From Streptomyces sp. NRRL S-37 (GTDB lineage Bacteria > Actinomycetota > Actinomycetes > Streptomycetales > Streptomycetaceae): 64,000 nt of DNA. Position 1 is the first letter of the stretch, and each line of letters starts with the position of its first letter. Positions 1-10,371 of this stretch are shown one piece after another. The stretch covers positions 248,001 to 312,000 of the forward strand of contig NZ_JOIZ01000002.1 in the NCBI RefSeq assembly GCF_000721605.1. Reading direction: 5' to 3'. The position numbers were made by a program, and so were the translations under genes. Under the pieces are notes generated by a model. That model was given only the letters and a program-made list of their open reading frames with translations, did not search any database and was not told where the DNA came from.

Positions 1-926
1 CGCATCTGCTGCGAGGCGATCTTGTGCGAGGGGTCGTCGGGCAGCCCCGGATAACGCAGCCCCGTGACCTCGGGCCGCTCCCGCAGCGCCCGGGCGAGCG
101 TCAGTGCGGTGGCGTTCTGCCGGTCGACGCGCAGCTGGAGCGTGGCGATCGAGCGGTGCGCGAGCCAGGCCTCCATGGGCCCCGGAATGGCGCCGACGAT
201 CTTGCGCCAGCGGCGGACGGCGGCCATGGCCTCGGCGTTCCGGCCGGTGACGTACCCCAGGAGCACGTCGCCGTGCCCGGTGAGCTGCTTGGTGCCGCTG
301 GCCACCGCGAAGTCGGCGCCGAGCTCCAGCGGACGCTGGCCGAGCGGCGTCGCGAGGGTGTTGTCCACGGCGACCAGGGCACCGCGCGCGTGCGCCGCCT
401 CGGCCAGCCGCCGTACGTCGCACACGTCGAGCCCGGGATTCGAGGGCGTCTCGATCCACAGCAGCTTCGCGCCGTCGAGGACCTCGAGCTGGGCGTCGCC
501 GCCCGTCGGCGCGGTCCGCACCTCGATGCCGTACGTCTTCAACTGGTCCCGCACCAGGGGCAGGGCCTGGTAGCCGTCGCTCGGCAGGACGACCGTGTCC
601 CCGGCGCGCAGCTGGGAGAAGAGCACCGAGGAGATCGCGGCCATGCCCGAGGCGAACACCAGGGTCTCGACGTCGTCCCGGCCGGGCGCCTCCAGCTCGC
701 CGACGGCCCGTTCCAGCAGTGTCCAGGTCGGGTTCTCGTCCCGGCCGTAGGTGTACGGGCCGGTGGGATCGCCCGGCAGGTGGAAGTGGGCGGCGAACAC
801 CGGCCCGGGCAGGGTCGGCTCGTGCTTGACCGGCTCGGGAAGCCCGGCCCGCACCGCGCGGGTGCCGTCGCCCGCCCCGCCCGGCAGCGCCGGCCCGTGG
901 CCCGTGCCTGTCGTCGAATCGTTCAT
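1..926 (-). CDS. Cystathionine gamma-lyase/synthase-type PLP enzyme, C-terminus beyond the window
   Basis: This is a PLP-dependent trans-sulfuration enzyme that breaks or forms the cystathionine C-S bond in methionine and cysteine interconversion. The protein starts MNDSTTGTGHGPALPGG and about 308 residues are visible before the window ends. Family features include the substrate-loop segment YTYGRDENPTW, the cofactor segment FASGMAAISSVL, the ETPSNPGLDV strand, and the Schiff-base lysine in SGTKQLTGHGDVLLG. The frame is open to position 1, so the 3' end is missing. The start ATG overlaps the stop of the upstream phosphatase gene (ATGA), which suggests translational coupling. Lyase versus synthase cannot be decided by eye. 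Confidence 0.88.
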   Translation of the reverse strand, partial: MNDSTTGTGHGPALPGGAGDGTRAVRAGLPEPVKHEPTLPGPVFAAHFHLPGDPTGPYTYGRDENPTWTLLERAVGELEAPGRDDVETLVFASGMAAISSVLFSQLRAGDTVVLPSDGYQALPLVRDQLKTYGIEVRTAPTGGDAQLEVLDGAKLLWIETPSNPGLDVCDVRRLAEAAHARGALVAVDNTLATPLGQRPLELGADFAVASGTKQLTGHGDVLLGYVTGRNAEAMAAVRRWRKIVGAIPGPMEAWLAHRSIATLQLRVDRQNATALTLARALRERPEVTGLRYPGLPDDPSHKIASQQM

Positions 927-1414
927 GCTGCTCGTCCTTCCACCTGCTCACGTACCGCGGCGAGCAGTCCGGTGCTCGCCGCCTCCACCATCTCAAGACA
1001 CGCGTCGAATCCGTCCGCGCCCCCGTAGTAGGGGTCCGGTACGTCGAGATCGTCGCCGGCGCCGGGATCGTAGGAGCGCAGCAGTCGTACCTTGTCCGCG
1101 TCCCGTGGTGTGGGCGCGAGGCGGCGCAGCGCCCTGAGGTGGCCGGAGTCGAGCGCGATGACGGCATCGAGGCGGGCGAACCAGGACGGGTCGAACCGCC
1201 GGGCCGTGTGGCCGGCGTCGTAGCCGTTCTCCCGCAGCACGGTCACCGTGCGGGGATCGGCGCCCTCGCCCTCGTGCCAGCCGTCCGTACCGGCGCTGTC
1301 CACCTCGACCAGACCGTCGAGTCCGGCCTCCGCCACTCGCGCGCGGAAGACGGACTCGGCCATCGGGGAGCGGCAGATGTTGCCGGTGCAGACGAAACAG
1401 ACGCGGTAGGTCAT
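923..1414 (-). CDS. Low-molecular-weight protein-tyrosine phosphatase
   Basis: The 163-residue cytoplasmic protein has the usual family length. The signature phosphate loop CTGNICRSPM (C-x5-R-S) sits at residues 9-18, so Cys9 would be the nucleophile and Arg15 the phosphate ligand. A DPYYGG segment near residue 130 carries the general-acid Asp. It should dephosphorylate phosphotyrosine on proteins. The stop overlaps the start of the downstream PLP enzyme by four bases, and the holin-like gene ends six bases upstream, so the three minus-strand genes probably form one operon. The link between a phosphatase and a sulfur-amino-acid enzyme is positional only. Confidence 0.93.
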   Translation of the reverse strand: MTYRVCFVCTGNICRSPMAESVFRARVAEAGLDGLVEVDSAGTDGWHEGEGADPRTVTVLRENGYDAGHTARRFDPSWFARLDAVIALDSGHLRALRRLAPTPRDADKVRLLRSYDPGAGDDLDVPDPYYGGADGFDACLEMVEAASTGLLAAVREQVEGRAA

Positions 1415-1419
1415 CGGCT

Positions 1420-1797
1420 TCAGTCCCCGTCGGGCAGGACGACGTTGAGCGCCCAGGAGACGACGGAGATGATCAGGCCGCCCAGTACGGCCGTCCAGAA
1501 GCCTTCCACGTGGAAGCTCAGGTCGAGCTGGTCGGCGAGCCAGGAGGTGAGCAGCAGCATCAGCGCGTTCACCACCAGGGTGAACAGCCCGAGCGTCAGG
1601 ATGAGCAGGGGGAGGCTCAGCAGCTTCACCACCGGCTTGACCAGGAAGTTCACCAGCCCGAAGAGCAGCGCGACCAGGAGCAGCGTGCCGATCTCCTTGC
1701 CCGTGCTGTCACCGGTCAGGGTGATGTCGTCGAGCAGCCACACCGCGACCGCCAGGGCGCCCGCGTTGGCGATCGTCTTGACTAGGAAATTCATCAT
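1420..1797 (-). CDS. Phage holin family (superfamily IV) four-helix membrane protein
   Basis: This is a 125-residue integral membrane protein starting MMNFLVKTIANAGALAV. Four hydrophobic segments lie at about residues 5-22, 34-52, 57-78 and 95-118. The NFLVKPVVKLLSLPL segment is typical of the Phage_holin_4_2/PF04020 family, which is widespread in actinobacterial chromosomes and has no demonstrated lysis role. The longer open frame upstream was not used because it is Arg/Pro-rich and non-hydrophobic. The second Met (one codon on) is an equally good start. It is probably the first gene of the operon with the phosphatase downstream. Confidence 0.8.
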   Translation of the reverse strand: MMNFLVKTIANAGALAVAVWLLDDITLTGDSTGKEIGTLLLVALLFGLVNFLVKPVVKLLSLPLLILTLGLFTLVVNALMLLLTSWLADQLDLSFHVEGFWTAVLGGLIISVVSWALNVVLPDGD

Positions 1798-1856
1798 GTG
1801 TCTGATCGTGGCAGACACGATCGGACTCGGGCAGTGAGGCAGGGGCGGGACAGGCG

Positions 1857-2174
1857 ATGAAGGCATTCCGGCTGGACGAACTGGAGGCGGAGCGCGCCGC
1901 CAACGACGGGGCATACCTGCAGTTCCTGCGCGAGCGGAACATGTCGGTCGGCCTCTACGCCCTGGACGCCGGCGCCCAGGACCCGCAGCAGCCGCACAGC
2001 CAGGACGAGGTGTACTTCGTCGTCAGCGGCCGCGCGGCGATCACCGTCGGCATGGAGACCACCCAGGTGGCACGCGGCAGCGTCGTGTACGTACCGGCCG
2101 GAGTGGCCCACAAGTTCCACCACATCAGCGAGGACCTGCGGGTTCTGGTGGTGTTCTCTCCCCCCGAGAGCTGA
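1857..2174 (+). CDS. Cupin-domain protein
   Basis: This is a 105-residue single-domain beta-barrel protein. The first cupin motif is visible around QPHSQDEVYFVVSGRAAI (His, Glu metal ligands) and the second around YVPAGVAHKFHHI (His ligand), so it probably binds one divalent metal. The substrate is unknown; small cupins of this type include dioxygenases, isomerases and sensors. It is transcribed away from the holin-like gene and stands alone, followed by a small hairpin. The start ATG is at 1857 in GCGATGAAGG. Confidence 0.8.
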   Translation: MKAFRLDELEAERAANDGAYLQFLRERNMSVGLYALDAGAQDPQQPHSQDEVYFVVSGRAAITVGMETTQVARGSVVYVPAGVAHKFHHISEDLRVLVVFSPPES

Positions 2175-2188
2175 GGGGCGCCGTCGGG

Positions 2189-2203
2189 GTTCCCTAGGGG
2201 AAC
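2189..2203 (+). terminator. Small hairpin after the cupin gene
   Basis: GTTCCC-TAG-GGGAAC forms a perfect 6-bp stem with a three-base loop 15 bases after the cupin stop. There is no T-run, as is common in Streptomyces. It could be a weak terminator or a regulatory hairpin. Confidence 0.35.
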
Positions 2204-2323
2204 GGTCAGGGGCGGACAAGGGATCCGAAGCCCCCGCCGGAGCACCCGCCGCCCTAGCATCGGGTGCAGGACATCATCGACACGACCCGGCACGCGGCGG
2301 GCGGAGAGGTAAGGACGAGGGCG

Positions 2324-2536
2324 ATGCGAGAGATCTTCGCGGGACTGCCGTGGTGGGTGAAGTGGATCGCGGTGCCGGTCATCGCCCTGGTCGTGTTCGG
2401 CGGGCTGATAGCGAGCGTGGTCGGCTTCGTGATCGGTCTGCTCTTCAAGCTGCTGGTCTTCGTGGCACTGGTCGGCGGACTGATCTACGTCGTACGGAAG
2501 TTCACCTCGAGTTCCTCGTCGCGCAGCGACTGGTGA
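2324..2536 (+). CDS. DUF5326-type small membrane protein
   Basis: The 70-residue protein begins MREIFAGLPWWVKW. Two long hydrophobic stretches (about residues 13-32 and 34-55) end in a Ser/Arg tail (VRKFTSSSSSRSDW). I recognise the pattern as the actinobacterial DUF5326 family of unknown function. The start at 2324 was preferred over the upstream in-frame start because AGGACGAGG lies 6-15 bases before it and the extension has no family character. Confidence 0.75.
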   Translation: MREIFAGLPWWVKWIAVPVIALVVFGGLIASVVGFVIGLLFKLLVFVALVGGLIYVVRKFTSSSSSRSDW

Positions 2537-2649
2537 ACCGAGGGGGACCGGTGAAGCGGTAACAGGAATCACCGGTTCCCTCGGGCGGGGGAAGTTTCTC
2601 CGGCGGGCCGTCCGTACGCGGTGGCAGCCCGTTAGAGTCCGGAACTCGA

Positions 2650-2668
2650 CGCGGGGACGGTCCCCGCG
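2650..2668. terminator. GC palindrome between the DUF5326 gene and ssgR
   Basis: CGCGGGGAC-G-GTCCCCGCG is a perfect 9-bp inverted repeat with a one-base centre. It sits about 60 bases before the ssgR start and could end upstream transcription or be an operator for ssgR. Confidence 0.35.
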
Positions 2669-2729
2669 AGCGGCGACCTCCACCCGTGTTCCCCGCACGG
2701 GCAGCCCTCTCGCGTTTCGGGAGTGACCC

Positions 2730-3560
2730 TTGGCCACGACTGGCACCGGCTCCGCGCAGCTGCCCGCGGTCCCCCCGCAGCCCCGCTCGCCGGCGCCCCC
2801 CGCACCGCCGCCCACCGCGACCCTCATCGGCTCCGTCCAGCGGGCCATGCGCCTGCTGGAGACCGTCGCCAGGCACGGCTACGGGGCTCCCGCCAAACAA
2901 CTGGCCCGGGAGACCGGACTGGCGCTCCCCACCACGTATCACCTGCTGCGCACCCTGGTGCACGAGGGTTATCTGCGCCGCGACAAGGGGCTGTTCTTCC
3001 TGGGAGAGGCGGCAGAGCGGCTGAGCAGCAGCGGAGCGGAGCAGAAACGTCGCAGCACGGTGGTCGACACCCTCGCCCGCTGGCGGGACGCGATCGGCGC
3101 GCCTGTGTACTACGCCGTGTACCGCGAGGGCGAGATCGACGTCGCCTGCGTCTCCGACACCCCCGCCCATCGCGCGGTCGAGGAGTGGGCCGACTTCCGG
3201 GAGACCGGCCACGCCCACGCGATCGGCCAGTGTCTGCTCTCCCAGCTCGACGAGGAGGCGCGCCGCGATCATCTCGACCGCCATCCCGTGTGGCCCCTCA
3301 CGCCGTACACCGTGCGCGACGGCCACAGCCTGCTGAGGCGCCTGGAGCGGATGCGGCGGATGGAACCGGTGATGGAGCGTCAGGGGTACGTGCTGGGCAC
3401 GGTGTGCGCGGCGATCCCCGTCACCGTCGGATCCGTGGCCGCGGCGGTGGCCATCTCGCTGCCCACGCACCAGGCCGACCGGCTCGTCCCCGCGGCGCGG
3501 CGACTGCAGGCCGAGATGGAGCGTTTCGTCGGGTCACTCACGCTGTCTATCAGTATCTGA
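2730..3560 (+). CDS. ssgR: IclR-family regulator SsgR
   Basis: This 276-residue DNA-binding activator has an N-terminal winged helix at about residues 33-95 (IGSVQRAMRLLETVARHGYGAPAKQLARE). A C-terminal IclR effector domain follows at about residues 105-270. The N-terminal 30 residues are Pro/Ala-rich. The start is TTG at 2730, supported by GGGAGTG five bases upstream; no better ATG precedes the helix. The next gene is ssgA, the order known in S. coelicolor where SsgR directly activates ssgA and so sporulation. The identification rests on that order plus the family domain. The 98-base spacer to ssgA should hold the ssgA promoter and SsgR site. Confidence 0.88.
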   Translation: MATTGTGSAQLPAVPPQPRSPAPPAPPPTATLIGSVQRAMRLLETVARHGYGAPAKQLARETGLALPTTYHLLRTLVHEGYLRRDKGLFFLGEAAERLSSSGAEQKRRSTVVDTLARWRDAIGAPVYYAVYREGEIDVACVSDTPAHRAVEEWADFRETGHAHAIGQCLLSQLDEEARRDHLDRHPVWPLTPYTVRDGHSLLRRLERMRRMEPVMERQGYVLGTVCAAIPVTVGSVAAAVAISLPTHQADRLVPAARRLQAEMERFVGSLTLSISI

Positions 3561-3658
3561 AAACTCACTCCTTGTGATCTGCTGTGTACGTTCAGCAAGA
3601 TTCCCTCTGGTGTCAGGGTCCATGCCCGGCCAGTCCGTGGCGAATGACGGGGTAGGCG

Positions 3659-4093
3659 ATGCGCGAATCCGTACAGGCAGAGGTCATGATGAGCTTTCTC
3701 GTGTCGGAGGAGCTGTCCTTCCGCATCCCGGTGGAGCTCCGCTACGACACCTGTGATCCCTACGCCGTGCGACTGACCTTCCACTTGCCGGGGGACGCCC
3801 CCGTGACCTGGGCGTTCGGCCGGGAGCTGCTGATCGACGGCGTCGGCCGGCCCTGCGGGGAGGGCGACGTACGCGTCTCGCCGGTGGACCCCGACGCGCT
3901 GGGCGAGGTGCTGATCCGGCTTCAGGTCGGCAGCGATCAGGCGCTGTTCCGTTCGTCGACCGCACCGCTCGTGGCCTTCCTCGACCGCACCGACAAGCTG
4001 GTGCCACTGGGCCAGGAGGGGGCGCTCGCCGACTTCGACGCCCACCTCGACGACGCGCTGGACCGGATCTTGGCGGAGCAGAGCGCCGGCTGA
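3659..4093 (+). CDS. ssgA: SsgA, sporulation septation activator (SALP family)
   Basis: The 144-residue protein is a whole SsgA-like protein, a family restricted to morphologically complex actinomycetes. The SFLVSEELSFRIPVELRYD opening and the FLDRTDKLVPLGQE segment match SsgA itself as I remember it, rather than SsgB, whose sequence differs. SsgA activates sporulation-specific division and helps SsgB recruit FtsZ to septa. The start at 3659 gives the long form; the two Met codons at residues 10 and 11 would give the 134-135-residue form seen in some species. ssgR lies directly upstream. The gene is followed by a strong hairpin shared with the convergent YibE/F gene. Confidence 0.93.
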   Translation: MRESVQAEVMMSFLVSEELSFRIPVELRYDTCDPYAVRLTFHLPGDAPVTWAFGRELLIDGVGRPCGEGDVRVSPVDPDALGEVLIRLQVGSDQALFRSSTAPLVAFLDRTDKLVPLGQEGALADFDAHLDDALDRILAEQSAG

Positions 4094-4134
4094 AGCGTTA
4101 CGCCAGGCGGGTGGACCGGTGGCGGAACGCTTCA
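4091..4134. terminator. Bidirectional terminator between ssgA and the yibE/F gene
   Basis: TGAAGCGTT at 4091-4099 pairs perfectly with AACGCTTCA at 4126-4134, and CGCCA pairs with TGGCG inside the loop. The hairpin includes the ssgA stop codon and lies in the 67-base gap between two convergent genes. Confidence 0.65.
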
Positions 4135-4160
4135 GCGCGCTCCGCCCGCCGCACGGGACG

Positions 4161-5561
4161 TCAGCGCTTACGGCGCCTGCCCCGCCCGCCGTGCCCCACG
4201 GCCGGCCGAGCGCCCGGTGCCGGCCCGGTCCCCTGCGCCCGTGTCCGAGCCGTCGGGCGGTCGGCCGAGACCACCAGCGCGGCCAGGGCCGTGGTCACCG
4301 GCACAGAGGCGACCAGGCCGATCGAGCCGATCAGGGTGCGCACGATCTCCTCCGCGACCAGCTCGCTGTTGGCGACCGTCCCCACGCCGCTCTGCGCGAT
4401 GGAGAACAGCAGCAGCAGCGGCAATGCGGCGCCCGCGTAGGCGAGGACCAGCGTGTTGACCACGGACGCGATGTGATCGCGGCCGATGCGGATGCCCGCG
4501 CGGTACAGCCCGCGCCAGCCCGTCGACGGGTTGGCCTCGTGCAGCTCCCAGACCGCGGACGTCTGGGTGACCGTCACGTCGTCGAGGACACCGAGCGAAC
4601 CGATGATGACGCCGGCCAGCAGCAGACCGCTCATGTCGATCCCGGGATACAGCCCGTGGATCAGACCGGTGTTGTCGTCGGTGTTGCCGGTCAGTGCGGC
4701 CCACCCGATGAACACCGAACCCAGGACGCCGATCAGCAGCAGCGAGATCAGTGTGCCAAGCACGGCCACCGATGTACGCGCCGACAGCCCGTGACACAGG
4801 TACAGCGCGATCAGCATGATCGCGCTCGCCCCCACCACCGCCACGACCAGCGGGTTCGCCCCCTGCAGGATCGCGGGCAGGATGAAGAAGTTGAGCACCA
4901 GGAAACTGATCGCCAGCGCGACCAGCGCCATGACGCCGCGCAGCCGCCCCACGGCCACGACGGCGAGCGCGAAGACGCCCGCGAGCAGCGCCAACGGGAA
5001 GCGCCGGTTCACATCGGTGACCGAGTACTGGAGGTCCTCGGGCGCGGAGGGCTCGTAGGCCACCACGACCTTCTGGCCCTCGCTCAGCTGCCGGGACTGG
5101 TCCGGCTGCACGATCTCGTTGAACGTGCGGCCCTTGTCGTCACCGGTGTCGACCCGGATCGTGGCCTTCTTGCAGGTGCCGTCCGCCTGCTGCTGGGCGG
5201 ACGAGCCCTCGGCGGTGGAGGTGTCGCCGGTCGGGACACCTCCGGAGGCGTTGACGGACTGGCAGCTCAGCTCGACCACCTTGGTGACCGTCGCGTGCTG
5301 CGTCTGCCGGTCGAAGCCGACACCGGTGCGTTCGTGCGCCGGGGCACCGCCCGGCCACAGCACGGCGAGCCCGATCAGCACCGCCGCCGCGAACGGGATG
5401 AGGATCGCCGCGATGACCTTGCGCAGGTGCTGGGAGACGGGCGCCGCCGGGCCGTGACCGTGGCTGTGCCCGTGCCCGTGGGCATGGCCGCCGCCGTCTC
5501 CGGCGCCGGGCGGGCGCGACGGTTCGGGCGGCGGAAACGGAGGAGGCTGAGTGGGGGTCAC
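4161..5561 (-). CDS. YibE/F-family multipass membrane protein with His-rich N-terminus
   Basis: This is a 466-residue integral membrane protein from a GTG start. The cytoplasmic leader is Pro-rich, then His-rich (GGGHAHGHGHSHGHG at about residues 23-37). A first helix lies at about residues 50-70, followed by an extracytoplasmic domain with two Cys (LSCQSV, GTCKKA) at about residues 70-185. At least seven further helices follow, including the YibE/F signature region GVLDDVTVTQTSAVWEL. The family has no settled function. The His tract suggests metal binding, but that is inference. It is convergent with ssgA and divergent from the thiC leader. The C-terminus is Arg/Lys-rich. Confidence 0.85.
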   Translation of the reverse strand: MTPTQPPPFPPPEPSRPPGAGDGGGHAHGHGHSHGHGPAAPVSQHLRKVIAAILIPFAAAVLIGLAVLWPGGAPAHERTGVGFDRQTQHATVTKVVELSCQSVNASGGVPTGDTSTAEGSSAQQQADGTCKKATIRVDTGDDKGRTFNEIVQPDQSRQLSEGQKVVVAYEPSAPEDLQYSVTDVNRRFPLALLAGVFALAVVAVGRLRGVMALVALAISFLVLNFFILPAILQGANPLVVAVVGASAIMLIALYLCHGLSARTSVAVLGTLISLLLIGVLGSVFIGWAALTGNTDDNTGLIHGLYPGIDMSGLLLAGVIIGSLGVLDDVTVTQTSAVWELHEANPSTGWRGLYRAGIRIGRDHIASVVNTLVLAYAGAALPLLLLFSIAQSGVGTVANSELVAEEIVRTLIGSIGLVASVPVTTALAALVVSADRPTARTRAQGTGPAPGARPAVGHGGRGRRRKR

Positions 5562-5641
5562 CGCCCGATCATCGCAAGAACGGGGTGGGGCCCTCTGTTC
5601 ACCGCGCCAGAAATGACGCTAGCGTGGAGTCGCTTTTGTAC

Positions 5642-7612
<1,971 letters not shown>

Positions 7613-7723
7613 GCGTTCACCGCGGACGGCGCGGGGGCGGTGCCCGTCGTGGGTACCGTTCCCGCGGGGCGGCAGGTGCGGCGGCCCCTCCCCTTCGCCG
7701 GGGCGGGTGGGCAGACTGGCCCC

Positions 7724-9175
7724 ATGACAGCGAGTCCGATGAGCAAGGGGTCCAATCTTCCCGTCGATGCCCGTGCGGTGCGCGTTGAGCTCGCTTGGGC
7801 GGCCGGGACCGGTGTGCCCGACATCGACGCCTCGGCGCTGCTCCTCACGGAGGCCGGGCGGGTGCGGGACGACGGGGACTTCGTCTTCTACAACCAGCCT
7901 CGTCACACGTCCGGCGCGGTGAGGTATCTCGGGAAACAGCGCGGCGCGCGGGAGACGACCGACACCGTGGAGGTGGACCTGGGTGCCGTGGAGGGGGTGG
8001 TCGAGCGGATCGTGCTGTGCGCGTCGGCGGACGGCGGGACGTTCGGGCAGGTGCCGGGACTGGTGCTCAGGCTGCTCGACGCCGGGGCGGGGACCGAGCT
8101 GGCCCGGTTCGACATGGCGGCGGGGACGGAGACCGCGTTCATCGGCGGCGAACTGTACCGGCGGCAGGGGAAGTGGAAGTTCCGGGCGGTGGGGCAGGGG
8201 TACGCCTCCGGTCTCGCGGGTCTGGCCACGGACTTCGGCATCACCGTGGACGACGCGCCTCCGGCCGTGTCCGCTCCCTCGGCGACCGCCGTTCCTCCGG
8301 TCTCGCCCGCTTCCCCCGCGGCCCCGGTTCCGCCGCCTCCGTCCGTTCCTCCCGCCGTGCCGGTCGCGCCCGCCCAGCAGCCCTCCGCGCCTCACCCCCA
8401 CCCCGGTGCCCCGCGGCTCACCAAGGGTGAGGAGAGGCTGCCCGTCGACATGCGCAAGCGGCTGTCGCTGCGCAAGGAGCAGGTGGCGGTCAGTCTGCGC
8501 AAGCACGGGGCCGCCGAGGTCACCGCGCGCGTCGTCCTCGTACTCGACGCCTCCGGTTCCATGTCCTTCCTGTACTCCAAGGGGGTGGTGGCCGACGTCG
8601 TCGAGCGGATGGCGGCGGTCGCCGCGCAACTGGACGACGACGGCGAGATGCAGGCCTGGACGTTCGCCTCGAACCCGGCCCGGCTGCCGGATCTGCGACT
8701 GGGGGAGCTTCCCGAGTGGCTGCGGCTGCATGTGCGGGTGGGGGAGGTGGGCCTGTTCCGGCGCGGGCGGAAGAAGGGACTGGAGCCCAGCCAGGTCGAC
8801 ATGCGGGACGTGGGCATCCAGAACGAGGAGCAGAAGGTCATCGCCGAGGTGCGGGCCTTCGTCCGGGACCATCCCGTGTCCGCTCCGACGCTCGTCCTGT
8901 TCTTCTCCGACGGCGGTGTCTACCGCAACAAGGAGATCGAGAGCGAGCTCCGTGAGGCGGTGGAGGAACCGGTCTTCTGGCAGTTCGTGGGGCTGGGCAA
9001 GTCCCACTACGGCGTGCTGGAGCGGTTCGACACGCTGCCGGGACGCCGCGTCGACAACGTCGGGTTCTTCGCCGTCGACGACATCAGCACCGTGCCGGAC
9101 GCGGAGCTGTACGACCGTCTGCTCTCCGAGTTCCCGCAGTGGATCACGGCCGCGGGACGGGCGGGGATCCTCTGA
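7724..9175 (+). CDS. TerD domain plus von Willebrand A domain protein
   Basis: The 483-residue cytoplasmic protein has an N-terminal TerD-like domain at about residues 5-185 ([31 protein letters not shown]). A Pro/Ala linker follows at about residues 190-240. The C-terminal VWA domain at about residues 260-470 carries a MIDAS motif, DASGSMS. TerD proteins bind Ca2+ and belong to the tellurite/stress-resistance group; joined TerD-VWA proteins are known in actinobacteria, with roles in stress or differentiation. The start at 7724 was chosen over the upstream in-frame start because the upstream part is not TerD-like. Some 110 bases separate it from thiC. Confidence 0.88.
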   Translation: MTASPMSKGSNLPVDARAVRVELAWAAGTGVPDIDASALLLTEAGRVRDDGDFVFYNQPRHTSGAVRYLGKQRGARETTDTVEVDLGAVEGVVERIVLCASADGGTFGQVPGLVLRLLDAGAGTELARFDMAAGTETAFIGGELYRRQGKWKFRAVGQGYASGLAGLATDFGITVDDAPPAVSAPSATAVPPVSPASPAAPVPPPPSVPPAVPVAPAQQPSAPHPHPGAPRLTKGEERLPVDMRKRLSLRKEQVAVSLRKHGAAEVTARVVLVLDASGSMSFLYSKGVVADVVERMAAVAAQLDDDGEMQAWTFASNPARLPDLRLGELPEWLRLHVRVGEVGLFRRGRKKGLEPSQVDMRDVGIQNEEQKVIAEVRAFVRDHPVSAPTLVLFFSDGGVYRNKEIESELREAVEEPVFWQFVGLGKSHYGVLERFDTLPGRRVDNVGFFAVDDISTVPDAELYDRLLSEFPQWITAAGRAGIL

Positions 9176-9185
9176 GCCCCGGCCC

Positions 9186-9222
9186 GTCGTCCGGACCCGT
9201 CGTCCGGACCCGTCGTCCGGCC
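9186..9222. repeat. Three short tandem repeats after the TerD-VWA gene
   Basis: The unit CGTCGTCCGGACC occurs three times in a row (the last diverges) in the convergent gap after the TerD-VWA stop. Related CGTCCG words continue to about 9265. No function is evident; transcription may end here. Confidence 0.5.
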
Positions 9223-9318
9223 CATCGCTCGATCCGTCGTCGGACCCGTCCGTCCGCCCCGTCCACCCGGCTCGCGCCTCCGGTACGGAGGGCGCAAGCC
9301 GACGGACGGGCCGCCCGG

Positions 9319-10182
9319 CTACTCCGGCTGGTGCTCCGGTCCCCCGAAGTCCGGGCTCGAGTAGTCCGGACTGGAGTAGCTCGGCCGTGTGCCACGGGCC
9401 GCCCCCTCCTCCGGGCTGGAGAAGCCCGGCCGGTCGTACCCCAGGTGCGGGATACGGCCGGCGGGCGGGGGCGGTGCCGTGTGCTGCAGCGCGGTGACCG
9501 TCGCCGGGTCGGCGAGCGCGTCCCGCAGGAACGGCAGGATCCCCCGCTCCAGCAGGGCCTCGCGCCAGGCGTCCCTGGCCAGGGCCACCTCCCCGTCGAG
9601 TTCGCCGTACGACCCGCCGAGCGCCGAGGGCTTGTTGCGCAGCGCGGTGAGCAGCAGGCCCACGGCGGCGACGAGGATGGCGACCGCCGTCACCGCGCCG
9701 AACACCCACCCCGTGGTGAGCATGGTCCGGGCGAACGCGGCGTCGGGGTCGAGCATCCGCAGGACGTAGCCGACGAGCAGGAAGATCGCGGCTGCGGTTC
9801 CGGCCAGGACGGGCGCCAGGACGGCGACGACGGCGACGGCGCCGGCCCCGGTGGCCTCGGCGACCTCTCCCATGGTGGCGGCGAGCCCCACCGTGTTCGT
9901 GTCCGGCTCGGTGGAACCGGACTCGCGGACCGACGGGACGGACGACTCCGGCGGCCGGCGCCGTTCCTCGCGGACCTTCACGTAGTGCTGGTACTCGGTC
10001 GCCGCGGCCGTCGTGATGATCGCGGTGGCGTTGAGTGCCATCGTGCGCAGTTGTTCCGAGGTGAGCCGCTGTCCGACCGCGGCCAGTTCCGGGTGGTGTG
10101 GTGCGGAGCGCAGCGCCTCATCGAGAATCCGCTGGTATTCCTGGCGGTCCTCGCTCAGCAGGTGCTGCGGAACGCTGTTCAT
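9319..10182 (-). CDS. Hypothetical two-helix membrane protein
   Basis: The 287-residue protein has no family I can name. It has a soluble N-terminal helical part (about residues 1-65, including [19 protein letters not shown]). A short polar linker follows, then two adjacent hydrophobic stretches at about residues 112-145 and 155-183, then a cytoplasmic-looking region and a Ser/Pro/Asp tail containing repeated YSSPD words. The ATG at 10182 is preferred over one at 10188 because GGGGG then lies six bases upstream. It is convergent with the TerD-VWA gene. Confidence 0.7.
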   Translation of the reverse strand: MNSVPQHLLSEDRQEYQRILDEALRSAPHHPELAAVGQRLTSEQLRTMALNATAIITTAAATEYQHYVKVREERRRPPESSVPSVRESGSTEPDTNTVGLAATMGEVAEATGAGAVAVVAVLAPVLAGTAAAIFLLVGYVLRMLDPDAAFARTMLTTGWVFGAVTAVAILVAAVGLLLTALRNKPSALGGSYGELDGEVALARDAWREALLERGILPFLRDALADPATVTALQHTAPPPPAGRIPHLGYDRPGFSSPEEGAARGTRPSYSSPDYSSPDFGGPEHQPE

Positions 10183-10371
10183 GTGCATCCCCCGATGCTC
10201 CGTAGGGCTTGGGGCTCGGCATGCTGACGAGCCGTCGGGCAGAAACGGAGGGGAGCCTGCTACGGATAAGCCGATGGTAGAGCGGTGACGGCGCGCGGTG
10301 ACAGGGGGTTTACCGAAATTGGCACGTGCACGGGGCGGTTGCGGGCCGCACGGTCACGGCCCGCTGAACCG

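Noticed and set aside
1420..1797. Prophage lysis gene (holin name)
   Set aside because: The family is a common chromosomal membrane protein and no endolysin or phage gene is near.
8266..8410. Possible separate gene in the Pro-rich part of TerD-VWA
   Set aside because: The frame is continuous between both domains, so it is a linker.
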